From Phytohabitans maris (lineage in GTDB: Bacteria; Actinomycetota; Actinomycetes; Mycobacteriales; Micromonosporaceae): a DNA stretch of 64,000 nucleotides. This document shows positions 18,001 to 21,575 of the stretch, piece by piece (positions within the stretch are counted from its first letter, which is position 1; each line of letters opens with the position of its first letter). The notes below the pieces were generated by a model. The model ran no database searches, was not told where the DNA came from, and saw only the letters and a list, made by a program, of their open reading frames with translations. The stretch covers positions 1-64,000 of the forward strand of contig NZ_JAVHUY010000041.1 of the NCBI RefSeq assembly GCF_031085175.1. The letters run 5' to 3'. Both the position numbers and the translations under genes were made by a program.

Positions 18001-19929
18001 GGCGTCGAAGTCCTCGGTGCCATCGATGCTGGATCCGTCCGTGGCACCGGTGTCGCTGCCCACGGCGGCGCCGTTCGAACTCCCGCTGCCCTGCGAACCG
18101 CCGGCACCGTCCCGCCCGCCACCATCCTGGCCAGCGCCACCATCCTGGTCCGCGCCACCCGAAGCGGCAGCACTACCGGAAGCGCCGCCGCCACCCGAAG
18201 CGGCAGCACCACCAGACGCGCCGCCACTGCCGGAATCACCGGAGGCGCCAGAACCACCCGAGGTTGCAGCACCGCCGGAAGCGCCGCCGCCGTCGGAGGC
18301 AGCGGCACCGTTAGAGGCGCCGGCACCGCCCGAGCCGCCGGCGCCGTTCGAGGCGCCAGTGCCGCCGGCACCGCCAGGAGCGCCCCCACCGCCGGAAGCA
18401 CCGGCGGCATTGGAAGACGCGGCACCGTTGGACGAAGCCGCACCGTTCGAAGAGGCGGCGCCGTTGGACGAACCGGCACCGTTCGAAGAAGCGGCACCGG
18501 CGGTGTCGTCACCGGTGATGGTCTCCGTATCCCAGTCGCCCGAGCCCTCGCCCGACGACCACGTGCCGTCGTCCGTTACCCCGAAGTCGTCGGGAGCCGC
18601 GAAGTCGTCCCCGGCCCCGGAGCCACCGCCCACGCGCCCGGCACCGCCGCCACCGGCCGCACCGGCCCCACCGCCCGCACCACCACCGCGACCACCGGAC
18701 GAGCCGCCGGCCCCGCCACCCGCAGCGCCACCGCGACCACCGGACGAGCCGCCGGCGGCGCCACCGCGACCGCCGCCCGTCGCGCCGGCACCGCCGGCCG
18801 CACCGCCACCGCGACCACCGCCGGTGGCGGCCTTGACGCCGCCGGCGCCGGCGCCGTTCCCGGCGTAGGCACCGATCCCGGAACCGTCACCGGAACCGGC
18901 GTCCACCAGCGTCCTGGTGTCCCAGGAGTCGTCGTCGGAGTCGGCACCGCCGGCCGGCTTCTCGTCACCGCCGGCCGGGGTCTCGGTGCCGGTGACCGGG
19001 ACGGCCCGGTCGAAGCCGGTGAACATCGCCAGGTTGCTCGTCTTGAGCAGGTCCATCGGGCTGGCTTCGTTGTTTTCGTTGAGGCCGCTCACGAACGCGC
19101 TGGTGGCGGTCCCCCAGCGCCACTCGACCTCCGCGCCCGCCGCCATCGCGCCCAGGGCCTCGGCCGGCATCGCCACGCCGCCCTGGGTCAGGCCCTTGCC
19201 GAGCATGGCCCCGGACCGGAACTTCCAGTCCGTGACGAAGAGCGTCCCGTCGTCGCCGATCCGGCTGACCTTGGCGAACTTCTTGGCCGCCCAGTCGACG
19301 ATCATCTCGGCGCCGACGTTGGCCAGGGCGCCGAAGCCCGCCGCGACCACGGACTGGATGGCCGCCTTGCCGATGGCGTCCCAGTCGATGCCGTCGCGCG
19401 TGCCGTCCCCGTCCTGCGCCGCCTGGATGATCAGCTTCAGCAGCGGCTCCTCGGCGAGCTCCTGCGCGATCTCGACGAAGAGCTGCCGCATGATCGACCA
19501 GATGATGGCCCGGAACCCGGCGATCGTCGCCGGGATGGCGAGCGCCCCGAAGAGGGAGGCGATCAGCCAGGCCAGCTGGATGGCGAGCAGTACCAGCTGG
19601 ATGACGATCATGATCTTCGTTTCCTGAAGATCCGCCCCGCCGTTCTTGGTGGCCTTGCGGATGTTCTCCGCGCCGTCCCGCAGCAGCTGCAGGTTGTCCA
19701 TAAGGGACTGGAGGTCCTGCCGCAGCCCGTCGGCGAAGGCGCCGGCCGCAACGTCCGGCACCTTGTCGCGCTCGGTGGAGACCCGGTCCCGCGCGGCGCC
19801 GAGTACGGACACGAGGTTGGCCCACTCGTCGGCGTGGTGCCACATCCCGTTCTCGCTCCCGGTCGGCCAGCGCTCACCGACCATGAACTCCAGGATGTGG
19901 TTCAGCCAGTCCGGGATGGGAGTGTCCAT
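1..19929 (-). CDS. Giant multidomain type VII secretion-linked protein (C-terminus outside window)
   Basis: The frame opens at the ATG at 19929, behind a GAGG-type ribosome site, and is still open at base 1, so at least 6,643 residues are present. In order it shows a helical WXG/PPE-like leader with a long hydrophobic stretch (about 105-143), a Gly/Ser/Ala/Asn linker (about 335-880), a papain-like module without a clear Cys (about 900-1050), and a second with Cys1094, His1171 and Asp1189. A beta-rich module occurs twice (about 1610-1980 and 2690-3210) around an acidic and Ala/Glu/Arg coiled-coil stretch (about 2060-2640). Then come further beta-rich modules, an OTU-like module (Cys4452, His4558), a toxin-glutamine-deamidase-like module (NCVP Cys4612, SHAF His4690, YLDGQTG Asp4705), a block with DSD at 5036-5038, and four repeats of about 270 residues (about 5440-6577). 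It is the last visible gene of the secretion train and is probably a substrate. Activity of any module is inferred from motifs only. Confidence 0.88.
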   Translation of the reverse strand, partial: MDTPIPDWLNHILEFMVGERWPTGSENGMWHHADEWANLVSVLGAARDRVSTERDKVPDVAAGAFADGLRQDLQSLMDNLQLLRDGAENIRKATKNGGADLQETKIMIVIQLVLLAIQLAWLIASLFGALAIPATIAGFRAIIWSIMRQLFVEIAQELAEEPLLKLIIQAAQDGDGTRDGIDWDAIGKAAIQSVVAAGFGALANVGAEMIVDWAAKKFAKVSRIGDDGTLFVTDWKFRSGAMLGKGLTQGGVAMPAEALGAMAAGAEVEWRWGTATSAFVSGLNENNEASPMDLLKTSNLAMFTGFDRAVPVTGTETPAGGDEKPAGGADSDDDSWDTRTLVDAGSGDGSGIGAYAGNGAGAGGVKAATGGGRGGGAAGGAGATGGGRGGAAGGSSGGRGGAAGGGAGGSSGGRGGGAGGGAGAAGGGGAGRVGGGSGAGDDFAAPDDFGVTDDGTWSSGEGSGDWDTETITGDDTAGAASSNGAGSSNGAASSNGAASSNGAASSNAAGASGGGGAPGGAGGTGASNGAGGSGGAGASNGAAASDGGGASGGAATSGGSGASGDSGSGGASGGAAASGGGGASGSAAASGGADQDGGAGQDGGGRDGAGGSQGSGSSNGAAVGSDTGATDGSSIDGTEDFDAASGYGGSDSLDGSSDTGSSDSTASSDSTASSDSTASSDSTNGAGDAGGASGAASSNAAGGSNGAGGSSDAGGFSDAGGSSGAGGSSGAGGASGAGGSGGAGGAPGSSGSGTGSQAAPTNQAAGPNNAGFGTKASPVAGTTGVPAASTVDGGPAGGATGGGHGPATVSAGPDLGALDSSSTGTPDGSTETASIDTESTAPDPTPPESLSTDEQASTHEQDSAHEQDGTPEQDRTRAEQPPSRAGEDGGGQRVGRGMDAEGVRRLYGDLPVSWAQEGMSTVERRTAAAGQLVAQIGGGRGAPPALRFAEAMSGVDGGAGPPRTESGPVGNRLNPDMTSYDRVERAVAQAPPGAAGVLVTRDGPGMPPVMTVVHHSWNGEVAFVDAESHERATLPALPYDVRFVPLDPALQGVADPAVEVGLARERFVEEVNSLGRDLPVVNPHAGEKDYLAACVDSALAMYDHFAHQEERLARPGPPRDAAQLDRVLEWLSDYHASSVPDYGAVERAMDDATPLAQGFLRVSTPDSPDGHLYLVVMGISGPGFVNAYDRSVGALPPNPSDLKFYPMHDSIRIASADRRSVGGPEPVRVGMNPNGTSTGTRDTPAGGLPARRLSKRRPPVARPAWTPDHLGRVARLRQAFTELAGTAADPARLEAGIAADLAAIGVLGDQRDSVNRSASLVRWLGSSRPLPGTARADRMRKAAPLPAAATGLLWQRIFDTRADATPPVVRAAVERATTATLATTPGVRAAVIRDGARDVLRLSADRSHPLPGADGGNVVRMGIELVSDVDGPGVTRDAPVEIRAADRGGYVMRVRRDASDAALRVGVAGALAAWLAANRPPAAPDSGTAPPAAPADPDPPAEAEVRAHRLIAELDALRRLAAGRSRFGKLLRAGADRHRAADLAQQRALDRARTLLRGGELPAGVAARLRAAAGSRAETPAPLMAAAPPPAEAPLAPPPAGTATREAPPWYVSLGVLGGGHVVSAGGVVDAAVERDAAGGQRAGDGVSDWLGALTAGLPSKVAADIRGQVVGLLADRDPGHWERLLRTGALLSAGGVQVELRFTVAGAEPSGAPTGERRDYAGTLHVDGTVRHAGPSGGRGTAPVRAGMDLPGRAHLSMPADQSSDVESQFHTTAPAEGVRPPVGVVDATALRGLTYEVGAVDPEPLLASLRQILVDLRVPSAAIAHITQAAAEQILNDGVLGDHGQDWLSGDWSPGLLAAKVSTKDRTTIASNGRRLLARRLPDHGDFAGHLTLSAQPRTVRYVTTTAPPPRTGDGAAPAVRAEGMVRYQTVFDFTLAVRSTHGRADREATTAGELGVAAPDADRFERDALDGPTGRREDEGSDAWSVASTPSTVDQDGGNDADSFGGGDFEGGGLGSLGLDGDGLGGLSGLSGLSGLSGEGGGFDTEEHRPMESGGEGSPLPEPERPAETPALVSETPLESGETGDDGEDGETGGGAKEPSKSGGEDEHGGEGERDGGEDERGGSEDERGDEDERGGDERGGDERGEGEKEREGDEKEREDDRDGEKKDGEKGDEEEDGEKEEEDEGEEEAEKGKAKALPAITVTDELVQAAPLDLTTEKGAAERAEHVRLLGVVEGLDAVRKEREEQAAERGREWWGAVEAERDGLVPIDEADRAAAGRVEERNRQREAARVTEERVAGERAAERERARQDAEERAAQRTAAAEAAKARAAARERAAQEEREEHGRLEEVKRDAEGRRSERAAAEQRAAEEEQRRREEEERANQEEQQRREEDERAAEEERQRRQQEEQAERDEADRLAADQDPARAAGREQREQERQAAAEAAERRAAARREAGEAAERRAAARRTAEEAAEARRQQAEQDGRLVEEAERRWTEFTETARLAEAGRERAERDEEARERQRALDDRRAAEREADRVAAERREAGEKAAREEEWRRAEERDAAEAKARAEERERLAGEVTRRSAAHEKAKKAAEDARADWKRATEELARAKAALDAVTEEPKDTGTKKPEDAKEPEDAKEPEDAKKSEDAKKSEDAKKPEEAEKPAETKPEDTGTKKAEDQTATFPWYFAEGALGEVSVARAATMSEAAVAEAVTALMDDLPPNPPARREPDIEMGVIGEGARERPDLGTAEQEREIRAAVERELRKLLAEPDPSESADKHAEADPSKSADKHRERWEHALFGGVTVSAGGRLVWIRPVPHNPRPSAGKDTKGAREYAVSFGSTKVGHEESSSAERGLGGGLEQTYTLSTGLASRLIAGLPVLSVSGGRERGRSAESRIIWGRKLFVTDATPFTSSVSFQVYVNGVEWGRPSLPAGTDLLDLTVPTNYARADARPDPGAPRAPVPAGRPGMPVSPARDVLNAIDLTPVLTAWHAALVAAFPADIAAGVATTATRQLLNERTTRNRSRWLLSTGDMTDTIEHGPLLGKFSGYLTTQVTLRQLQLVDVTKDVTVRDDLGVISSSGVELSSKSAAGVAGSANVIGLTHEPADSGGHEDSSSKVTGGFNFGFGGETEREVGLESGGKVLNHTVLNRKEGQARYRAVFDFTLTTHANREVATVTRTVVAEQGVPASEAAAFERGVYGGVFTPDFGAPGVRRPRALIAPPPPAPPPPPATPDAIAGVLPPAVDGAPQARQAYVPADGPAPREPLAAAMRRGQGLGIASNKPGGEKVADLVLSVLRQKSGGADIGAKARRDVLARVGRAAMEADPSRIQGGRKFAVTVGGRRFQVLVTEHRLALLDSATYPMVVNGRTLTGSTTAGSRSTETSASGRVGGGPSIPLKKKEDEPADGAPAEGAAAEPEHQGRFYFPRLRVEVEGSLGREHEFKQEVKEYRRTETDGDVVDNGYQTVYEVAIRELPASGAPGPRETWLVGADRDEGVSTQIAVPVEHLPRDPETGAERTITAEELRGAGAVRGGDDPRVAWEPIAGPAHLPLDEDGTAGLYPSFRHIPQLPAAAAKQYQRLNGLSDEWFNEPMNWPDELFDLGAGSELSGQFPDSVDEDGWMLHLPDHDGYEQTIRVRERVFKAGLDYRYSSDRIGSEKGVELEQYRQSAISHGSATEWETGLEGKAGVGGLYLNYGTDEGKSYERGRGGANLYGEGELSFGGSVGKDSGAIDITRATYNDPVHAYGGRVVFEVTAVRTKDGVSTESGPTYLDVEDAMDLLATDRAVEDLGLDRPPKDPAEAAPARAIVDEALLPAVSHTERMRANQVLRTLRGIVRDLQNEGRIAAGDGVELLRRALAKRFGSRKLEPQLLALSGQGVYGWFPVPGPFDTVQYMWVRVTGRPAGPPRGDRPRDRVSLTLRGETHDAESNTDSTGWGGSGVFQFHGRGAWNSHGDTAGGLGHYGYGQSGSGEAGEQTESKDIFRTGPKQSHELEYGMDFTIEVALTSEMPQAVKLMIDTARAAMFGSARLAGFWGPAAELAVMDFWYDNVEYSWRDEQTAKGDVRVIVPKYLTRPAGEPAGSWREPGGEPSEKPDETGPPPAAARPVPRWEEPPAVRPALNTDLAADQSLHPWVLEKVAREFVRWAALTTQPARLSHARDLAAVGAWHVPGTDAGSGLHRLVFHHASEVMLRARLVPLLAHRYEIPGTGITLGLDIRRRKVYYDGHGNALSFEQKARRYQQHEKGPINKSSSSSGWDAAFGPQGGRPTGTIKKLGWYGEGASGGAERGTGHSAEMSEVNERNVEGKRTFYQYRYDVTGVIKGPHGTLLIDVDAGLYLMRDAEPAAAPVEAPVEEKPEQKEPPADPKGKKPVKSGKMPGSWPEDEETGQTGETGKSDDTGKSDDTSGEDAPHPGWTVAGDGEYRWTGPGDPVALPPGLERGTASGEGNRCLLDSLRQLINVRRGEDEPPVTTEHLRQFLLDNLRAEGSPDALRAVADLEADQMLDVYAPVFADTVRDGFGIRIQLFQATGTPRRIVVHPISGTQGPVVYLHHEGLHFTPLWPAADPAGAVDPTWEPLPGERSQAELDREYGWLPRVNPYRDRGGEFQTNCVPITIATDLTQADRSRGDDVYFQAPPSTPQAATDLENYTGKPYREVPDYAAVDAAMRAAPVGARGVVVVTDVEGTISHAFNAFRDKRGVAYLDGQTGKWATAPAHPARVRFMPVTDGIPEPRTVPPPAPRREKGGGDLADFLGGADPGGTGDRKRPAEQESRRPRRAAPRRPAAVPVDEVDEAAWLVRPPARVGRSVPGEQQWAPADPERVADLKLQAARTAEGFSDQRGLVREVAVGRPPAQPPGMATDPDPDGVGFACVVFGPSRARRTADDRSPLELVRMYREAMGGRFDRMRMVVGINRWNDPATDLPTARLEQELAREVAEEQALIDAALGDEAGAVTVIGHVLDLPVRERAPDGSAEGPVVDADYWRRRRADGDWMLDFRLNFPHAGVQHAIVGSPTFLGYLGQLRAAHGEVFVHFGDSDVVGLTNPHGGNTTPLFDRLTEEVRRSRVEGERSPLVRLGGAVAYSEKEVDGPAHTGAPSAEAKLTVLLDEAHQLYSAELAEGEFPLAYFMEANTALNTRYLGPLRLADGTVVPGLLDSLSQRAAQKAGGFASNYAVHRRLTQLGLNDQERSRFLADPAAQLVTSVRGDKRTYRERHIELVATPNDTGGWEPNKPGRTLYLLGQLPRSSNFAFAPGRLLGRSAAHAGLANPVLAASLFDPLSRPYALLDLPRNVVVETREKLLRLWQLNHVLEQMLREGLDAPLDDLLARLAGYRDVPLPEWYRAEVRNLAPVAPDPEHEPAPDEETDQESDGSGTGTPDSDDSSDEESVAQSEWGSEPDTAGPPAARRFPRAHPRTLAPALPRLAPAAPDAAGPLVPAGRYRAPVVDSRRVIFADQVIYLPRRVRVGALDVSVDATGWYMMTHPDTGARIMSGRVPFGLGDGGWLRAGERVDRDRPGPGEEQATLRGGEGERTVFGHLVTIPPGITAPIVRARPDLGQLAIVDDGGVVREVLPTGRRDEDPGSSDDPRVQLVVHPAYQVRVSPGGTVAHAGSEGVRLYAGGGHADSFVTVESTADGWVTVTDDAGEVLLRRRWEGLVSGAAPLPDEAVARVPDEVAATRTARVEHGHLDTGEGHVPIDSHQDGRDVGVWDDGRDGLVYFDRETRVVLTRVPTDGTARYGAAPRVGRVRIKPGYHAAKPGGTGRHVQFAQRTFDVPDHLRGVAMDVTVDDQGRFVMTHADTAERVWSGWVRGAPGAPGTGAWLRPGTVAGPAVRRERERLIAAGVTKLPGGTRVRRPRGMAKVLVRQSPAHGRLALVDPTSRRVRKVMRTLRLDPPGTSFAVHGPVTVHVAPGRSVAHMDPAGGRLYVEGAKPGERVTIESTRDGMVVVRDQAGEVLASRRWASMVDGTPPGRDERVTTVPAGTRTTTEPVDEHGFVRRPDGRVLVGPRFAGAEVGVWINGAVRYYFNPATRVVLARESPKEQPYVPAVPGRRIRRRQAPVMSGLYRATRATRERAVVFGRATHRLPPGLRVTEVDAGVAADGWYLLTHPDTGDVVASGWLSWTPHTEAERGAVPRVHMPVPMRVSPGGSVTHPDPAVGRLYVDDALVDAAPDGAPDPDRVVTLESTVDGWVVVRDAAGEVRLKRRYQALVDGDPPAVDAGEVARTVPAGVPTTTVPVSDTGLVTGRGGPLPVGTRYAGSTVGAYDDGHGTQFFDQRSRVVLARGERSPGTRYLPEPDVRPRAASRNTAGRHTTPISKGAIRYLTTNFPVPKHLRDGAATVSVTDSGWFVITSTKTAELIGSGWLPGKGGGPAWLQRGQDAGPAQEGDVVLPAGKASVYVFHRQLPFPPGLPEARFRLEPERGGQVATIDTRDNTVNRIKDVLRVDFRWTEPVPDPVPLFQAHEPFPLTVSRGRTIAHPALPGTRVYLGGGVRPGATVTLETEPGGRVTVRDEAGQPIVHSRLSDLDAGTAAERVPPDVPHGTVTVDDEGFATGGGEPVPVGRRYAGRAVGVWDGGARTRYFDLATRATLALVAAGDPVAEGPGQQSAGAGRRGGRGGAAGGARGGRAGRGGRGGLGAARGAGPER
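200..3610 (-). repeat. Four protein repeats of about 270 residues in the giant protein
   Basis: Four diverged copies lie at about 2740-3610, 1830-2665, 1085-1730 and 200-985. Each begins with a strand pattern ending in a GWxxxTHPDTG-like motif (THPDTG, THADTA, THPDTG and a weaker TSTKTA), continues through VTxESTxDGxVxVRDxAGEV, and ends with a GxRYAGxxVGxWxxG segment and a tyrosine/phenylalanine-rich strand before VVLAR. They look like tandem beta-sheet domains, perhaps a stalk or carbohydrate-binding array; this is inference. Confidence 0.75.
11944..12050 (-). repeat. 18-bp tandem repeats inside the giant gene
   Basis: About six imperfect 18-bp units encode a charged EDAK(K/E)(S/P) hexapeptide. 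The three central units are nearly identical at the DNA level, so slippage is likely to change copy number. They follow the long coiled-coil part of the giant protein. Confidence 0.8.
17881..17943 (-). repeat. 18-bp tandem repeats in the Gly/Ser linker of the giant gene
   Basis: Three almost exact 18-bp units encode TASSDS hexapeptides within the low-complexity linker. Looser repeats of an SSNGA-type unit lie close by at about 18,410-18,490. The repeats belong to the linker, not to a separate element. Confidence 0.8.
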
Positions 19930-19950
19930 CGCGCCCTCGGCAGGCCAGGT

Positions 19951-20259
19951 CTAGGGCGCGAGGCCGTGGCTGTTGTCGCCGTCGAGCGACACGAACCCGT
20001 CGACGGCGCCGCGCCCCTGACCGGTCAGGTCGCGGATGAACGTCACCTGCGCGCCGGTGCCGTCCAGCACGTCCGTGGCCTGGAGCTCGTTCTTGGTCGA
20101 AAACTTCTCGCCGTGCTCGTCGTCGCCCCACGGCGCCGGGACCGTCGTCCGGATGCCGGTCACCCGGTCCAGGGCGCCCTGGACGTCGTCGCCGACGCCG
20201 TCGACGTTGTTGAAGATCCGGTAGAGGCCGTCCGGGTCGATACGGGTCTCATCGGCCAT
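19951..20259 (-). CDS. Small type VII secretion-associated protein, WXG100-like size
   Basis: This 102-residue protein sits between the YbaB-like gene and the giant gene. Its ATG lies inside the end of the upstream gene (11-bp overlap), and its TAG stop is 21 bp before the giant gene start, so the three are almost certainly co-translated. It is acidic and soluble, has no signal peptide or membrane segment, and contains the sequence VPAPWGDDEHGEKF, which resembles the W-x-G turn region of ESX proteins of the EspC/DUF2580 kind. The size and position fit a small secretion partner, chaperone or immunity-like partner of the giant protein. No precise function can be assigned. Confidence 0.8.
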   Translation of the reverse strand: MADETRIDPDGLYRIFNNVDGVGDDVQGALDRVTGIRTTVPAPWGDDEHGEKFSTKNELQATDVLDGTGAQVTFIRDLTGQGRGAVDGFVSLDGDNSHGLAP

Positions 20260-20707
20260 CGGGCTTGACCTCCTCGCCCTTGAGGGCCCGGGCGATCGCC
20301 GGCAGGTCCAGCACGGAGGTCATCATCGTGCCGACCACCTTGTCGAGGTCGACCTTGCCGGCGGCCAGGTCGCCGAAGGAGACGCCCGGCAGCACGTCAC
20401 CGCCCGCCATCTCACCAATCTTGTTGAACGCCTGGCTGCGCCCGCGGGCCAGCGTCTCGGTGATGACGCTCGCCAGCTCGGTGGGGGCCATCCCGCGGTA
20501 CTTCGTGTTGTTGAAGGTCAGCCGGACCAGCTCGCCGCGGCCGTCGAAGGTGGCCGTGACCATCTTGTTCGGCGACTCGACGGTGGTGCTGGCGTCGCGC
20601 ATCCTCCGCTGGAAGTCGGCGAGCTTGCGCTGCTCCTCGGCGAAGACCGCGAACGCCGTCTCCACCTGGGCGTCCCTGGCCCGGGAAGGGCCGGTCGCGT
20701 CAGCCAT
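20249..20707 (-). CDS. YbaB/EbfC-like protein of the secretion locus
   Basis: This 152-residue protein has the YbaB/EbfC layout: an N-terminal helix with many charged residues (about 15-45), then a beta sheet containing VTATFDGRGELVRLTFN (about 50-67), then a C-terminal helix. YbaB-like proteins accompany ESX loci in mycobacteria (EspL is one), where they act in the cytosol in support of secreted partners. Its start overlaps the stop of the 290-residue gene by 8 bp and its end overlaps the next start, so it belongs to the same transcript. Whether it binds DNA or acts as a chaperone is not decided by the sequence; the context favours the latter. Confidence 0.8.
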   Translation of the reverse strand: MADATGPSRARDAQVETAFAVFAEEQRKLADFQRRMRDASTTVESPNKMVTATFDGRGELVRLTFNNTKYRGMAPTELASVITETLARGRSQAFNKIGEMAGGDVLPGVSFGDLAAGKVDLDKVVGTMMTSVLDLPAIARALKGEEVKPDGR

Positions 20708-21572
20708 TCCTGTCTCCCTTCGACCTGGCTTCGAGTTCCTCCAGGAGGGCCGCGGACCGCTCCCGGGCGGTGGTGGCGGCGGCCCGTTCCCGGCGCCCGA
20801 GCACCTGCCATCCGCTCTCCTGGCTGCCCCAGACCCCCTGGTCGCCCGGGAGGCCGGCGCGCCGCTGCTGTTGCTGGGGCGCGGCGTCGACCTGCGCGCC
20901 GCCCATCCCGCCCATCCCGCCCATGGGCATGAAAGGCATCATCGGGTACCCGCTGCCGCCCGCACCGCCGCCGCCGGCCGCCGGGGGTAGGGCGGGCTCG
21001 CCGGGGCGCCCCGCCGCCACCGTCGAGATCGGACGGAAGAGCTCGTCGGCCTCCGCCTCCGCCCCGGCCGCGGCGAGGGTGAGCGGTGCCGTCTCGTCGT
21101 ACGCCGCCCGGGCGGGTGGCTCCCCGCCGACCCGTACGCCGATGTCGCGGTAGGTGTCCGAGACCCCGTGCAGCACCAGCCGGGCCTGCTCGTCGTACTG
21201 CGCGGCCGTGCCGGTACCCGTGGCTCGTTGGGCCTGCAGGTCGCGCAGGCGGGCCTGCCCGTCGGCGAGGGTGTCCGCGGTCATCCGGAGCATGAGCCCG
21301 CAGGCCGCCCCGTCCAGAGCGTGCAGCAGCGACCTGGTACGCCGGGACACCTCCCACCCGGCCGCGGCGACCGCACCGGCGCCCGGCCAGGCCTGCTCCA
21401 GGTCGGTCCAGGCCCGGTCGAGTGCGTCCACCACCTCGCCCAGCGCGCGCCGGGCGTCGTCGAAGAGGTCGGCGTGGCGGTGCAGGTCGGCCGGGGACGC
21501 CTGGGCGAGCGCCGCCACGATCTCGTCGAGCGTGCGCGGCTGGCCGGTCGGCTGTGTGGTGTTCGCGTCCAT
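20700..21572 (-). CDS. PPE/WXG-like type VII secretion substrate candidate
   Basis: This 290-residue protein has a helical N-terminal half (about 1-170) built of long amphipathic helices, with AWPGAGAVAAAGW suggesting a WXG-like turn. A Gly/Met/Pro-rich linker follows (about 200-235, with repeated MGGM), then a C-terminal stretch with GVWGSQESGW. The same kind of GxWG tail ends the 846-residue protein upstream (GMWGEE), which suggests the two are partners or share a secretion signal. Only 3 bp separate its ATG from the upstream stop. It lacks a Sec signal and membrane segments. The exact family was not recognised. Confidence 0.8.
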   Translation of the reverse strand: MDANTTQPTGQPRTLDEIVAALAQASPADLHRHADLFDDARRALGEVVDALDRAWTDLEQAWPGAGAVAAAGWEVSRRTRSLLHALDGAACGLMLRMTADTLADGQARLRDLQAQRATGTGTAAQYDEQARLVLHGVSDTYRDIGVRVGGEPPARAAYDETAPLTLAAAGAEAEADELFRPISTVAAGRPGEPALPPAAGGGGAGGSGYPMMPFMPMGGMGGMGGAQVDAAPQQQQRRAGLPGDQGVWGSQESGWQVLGRRERAAATTARERSAALLEELEARSKGDRNG

Positions 21573-21575
21573 GGG

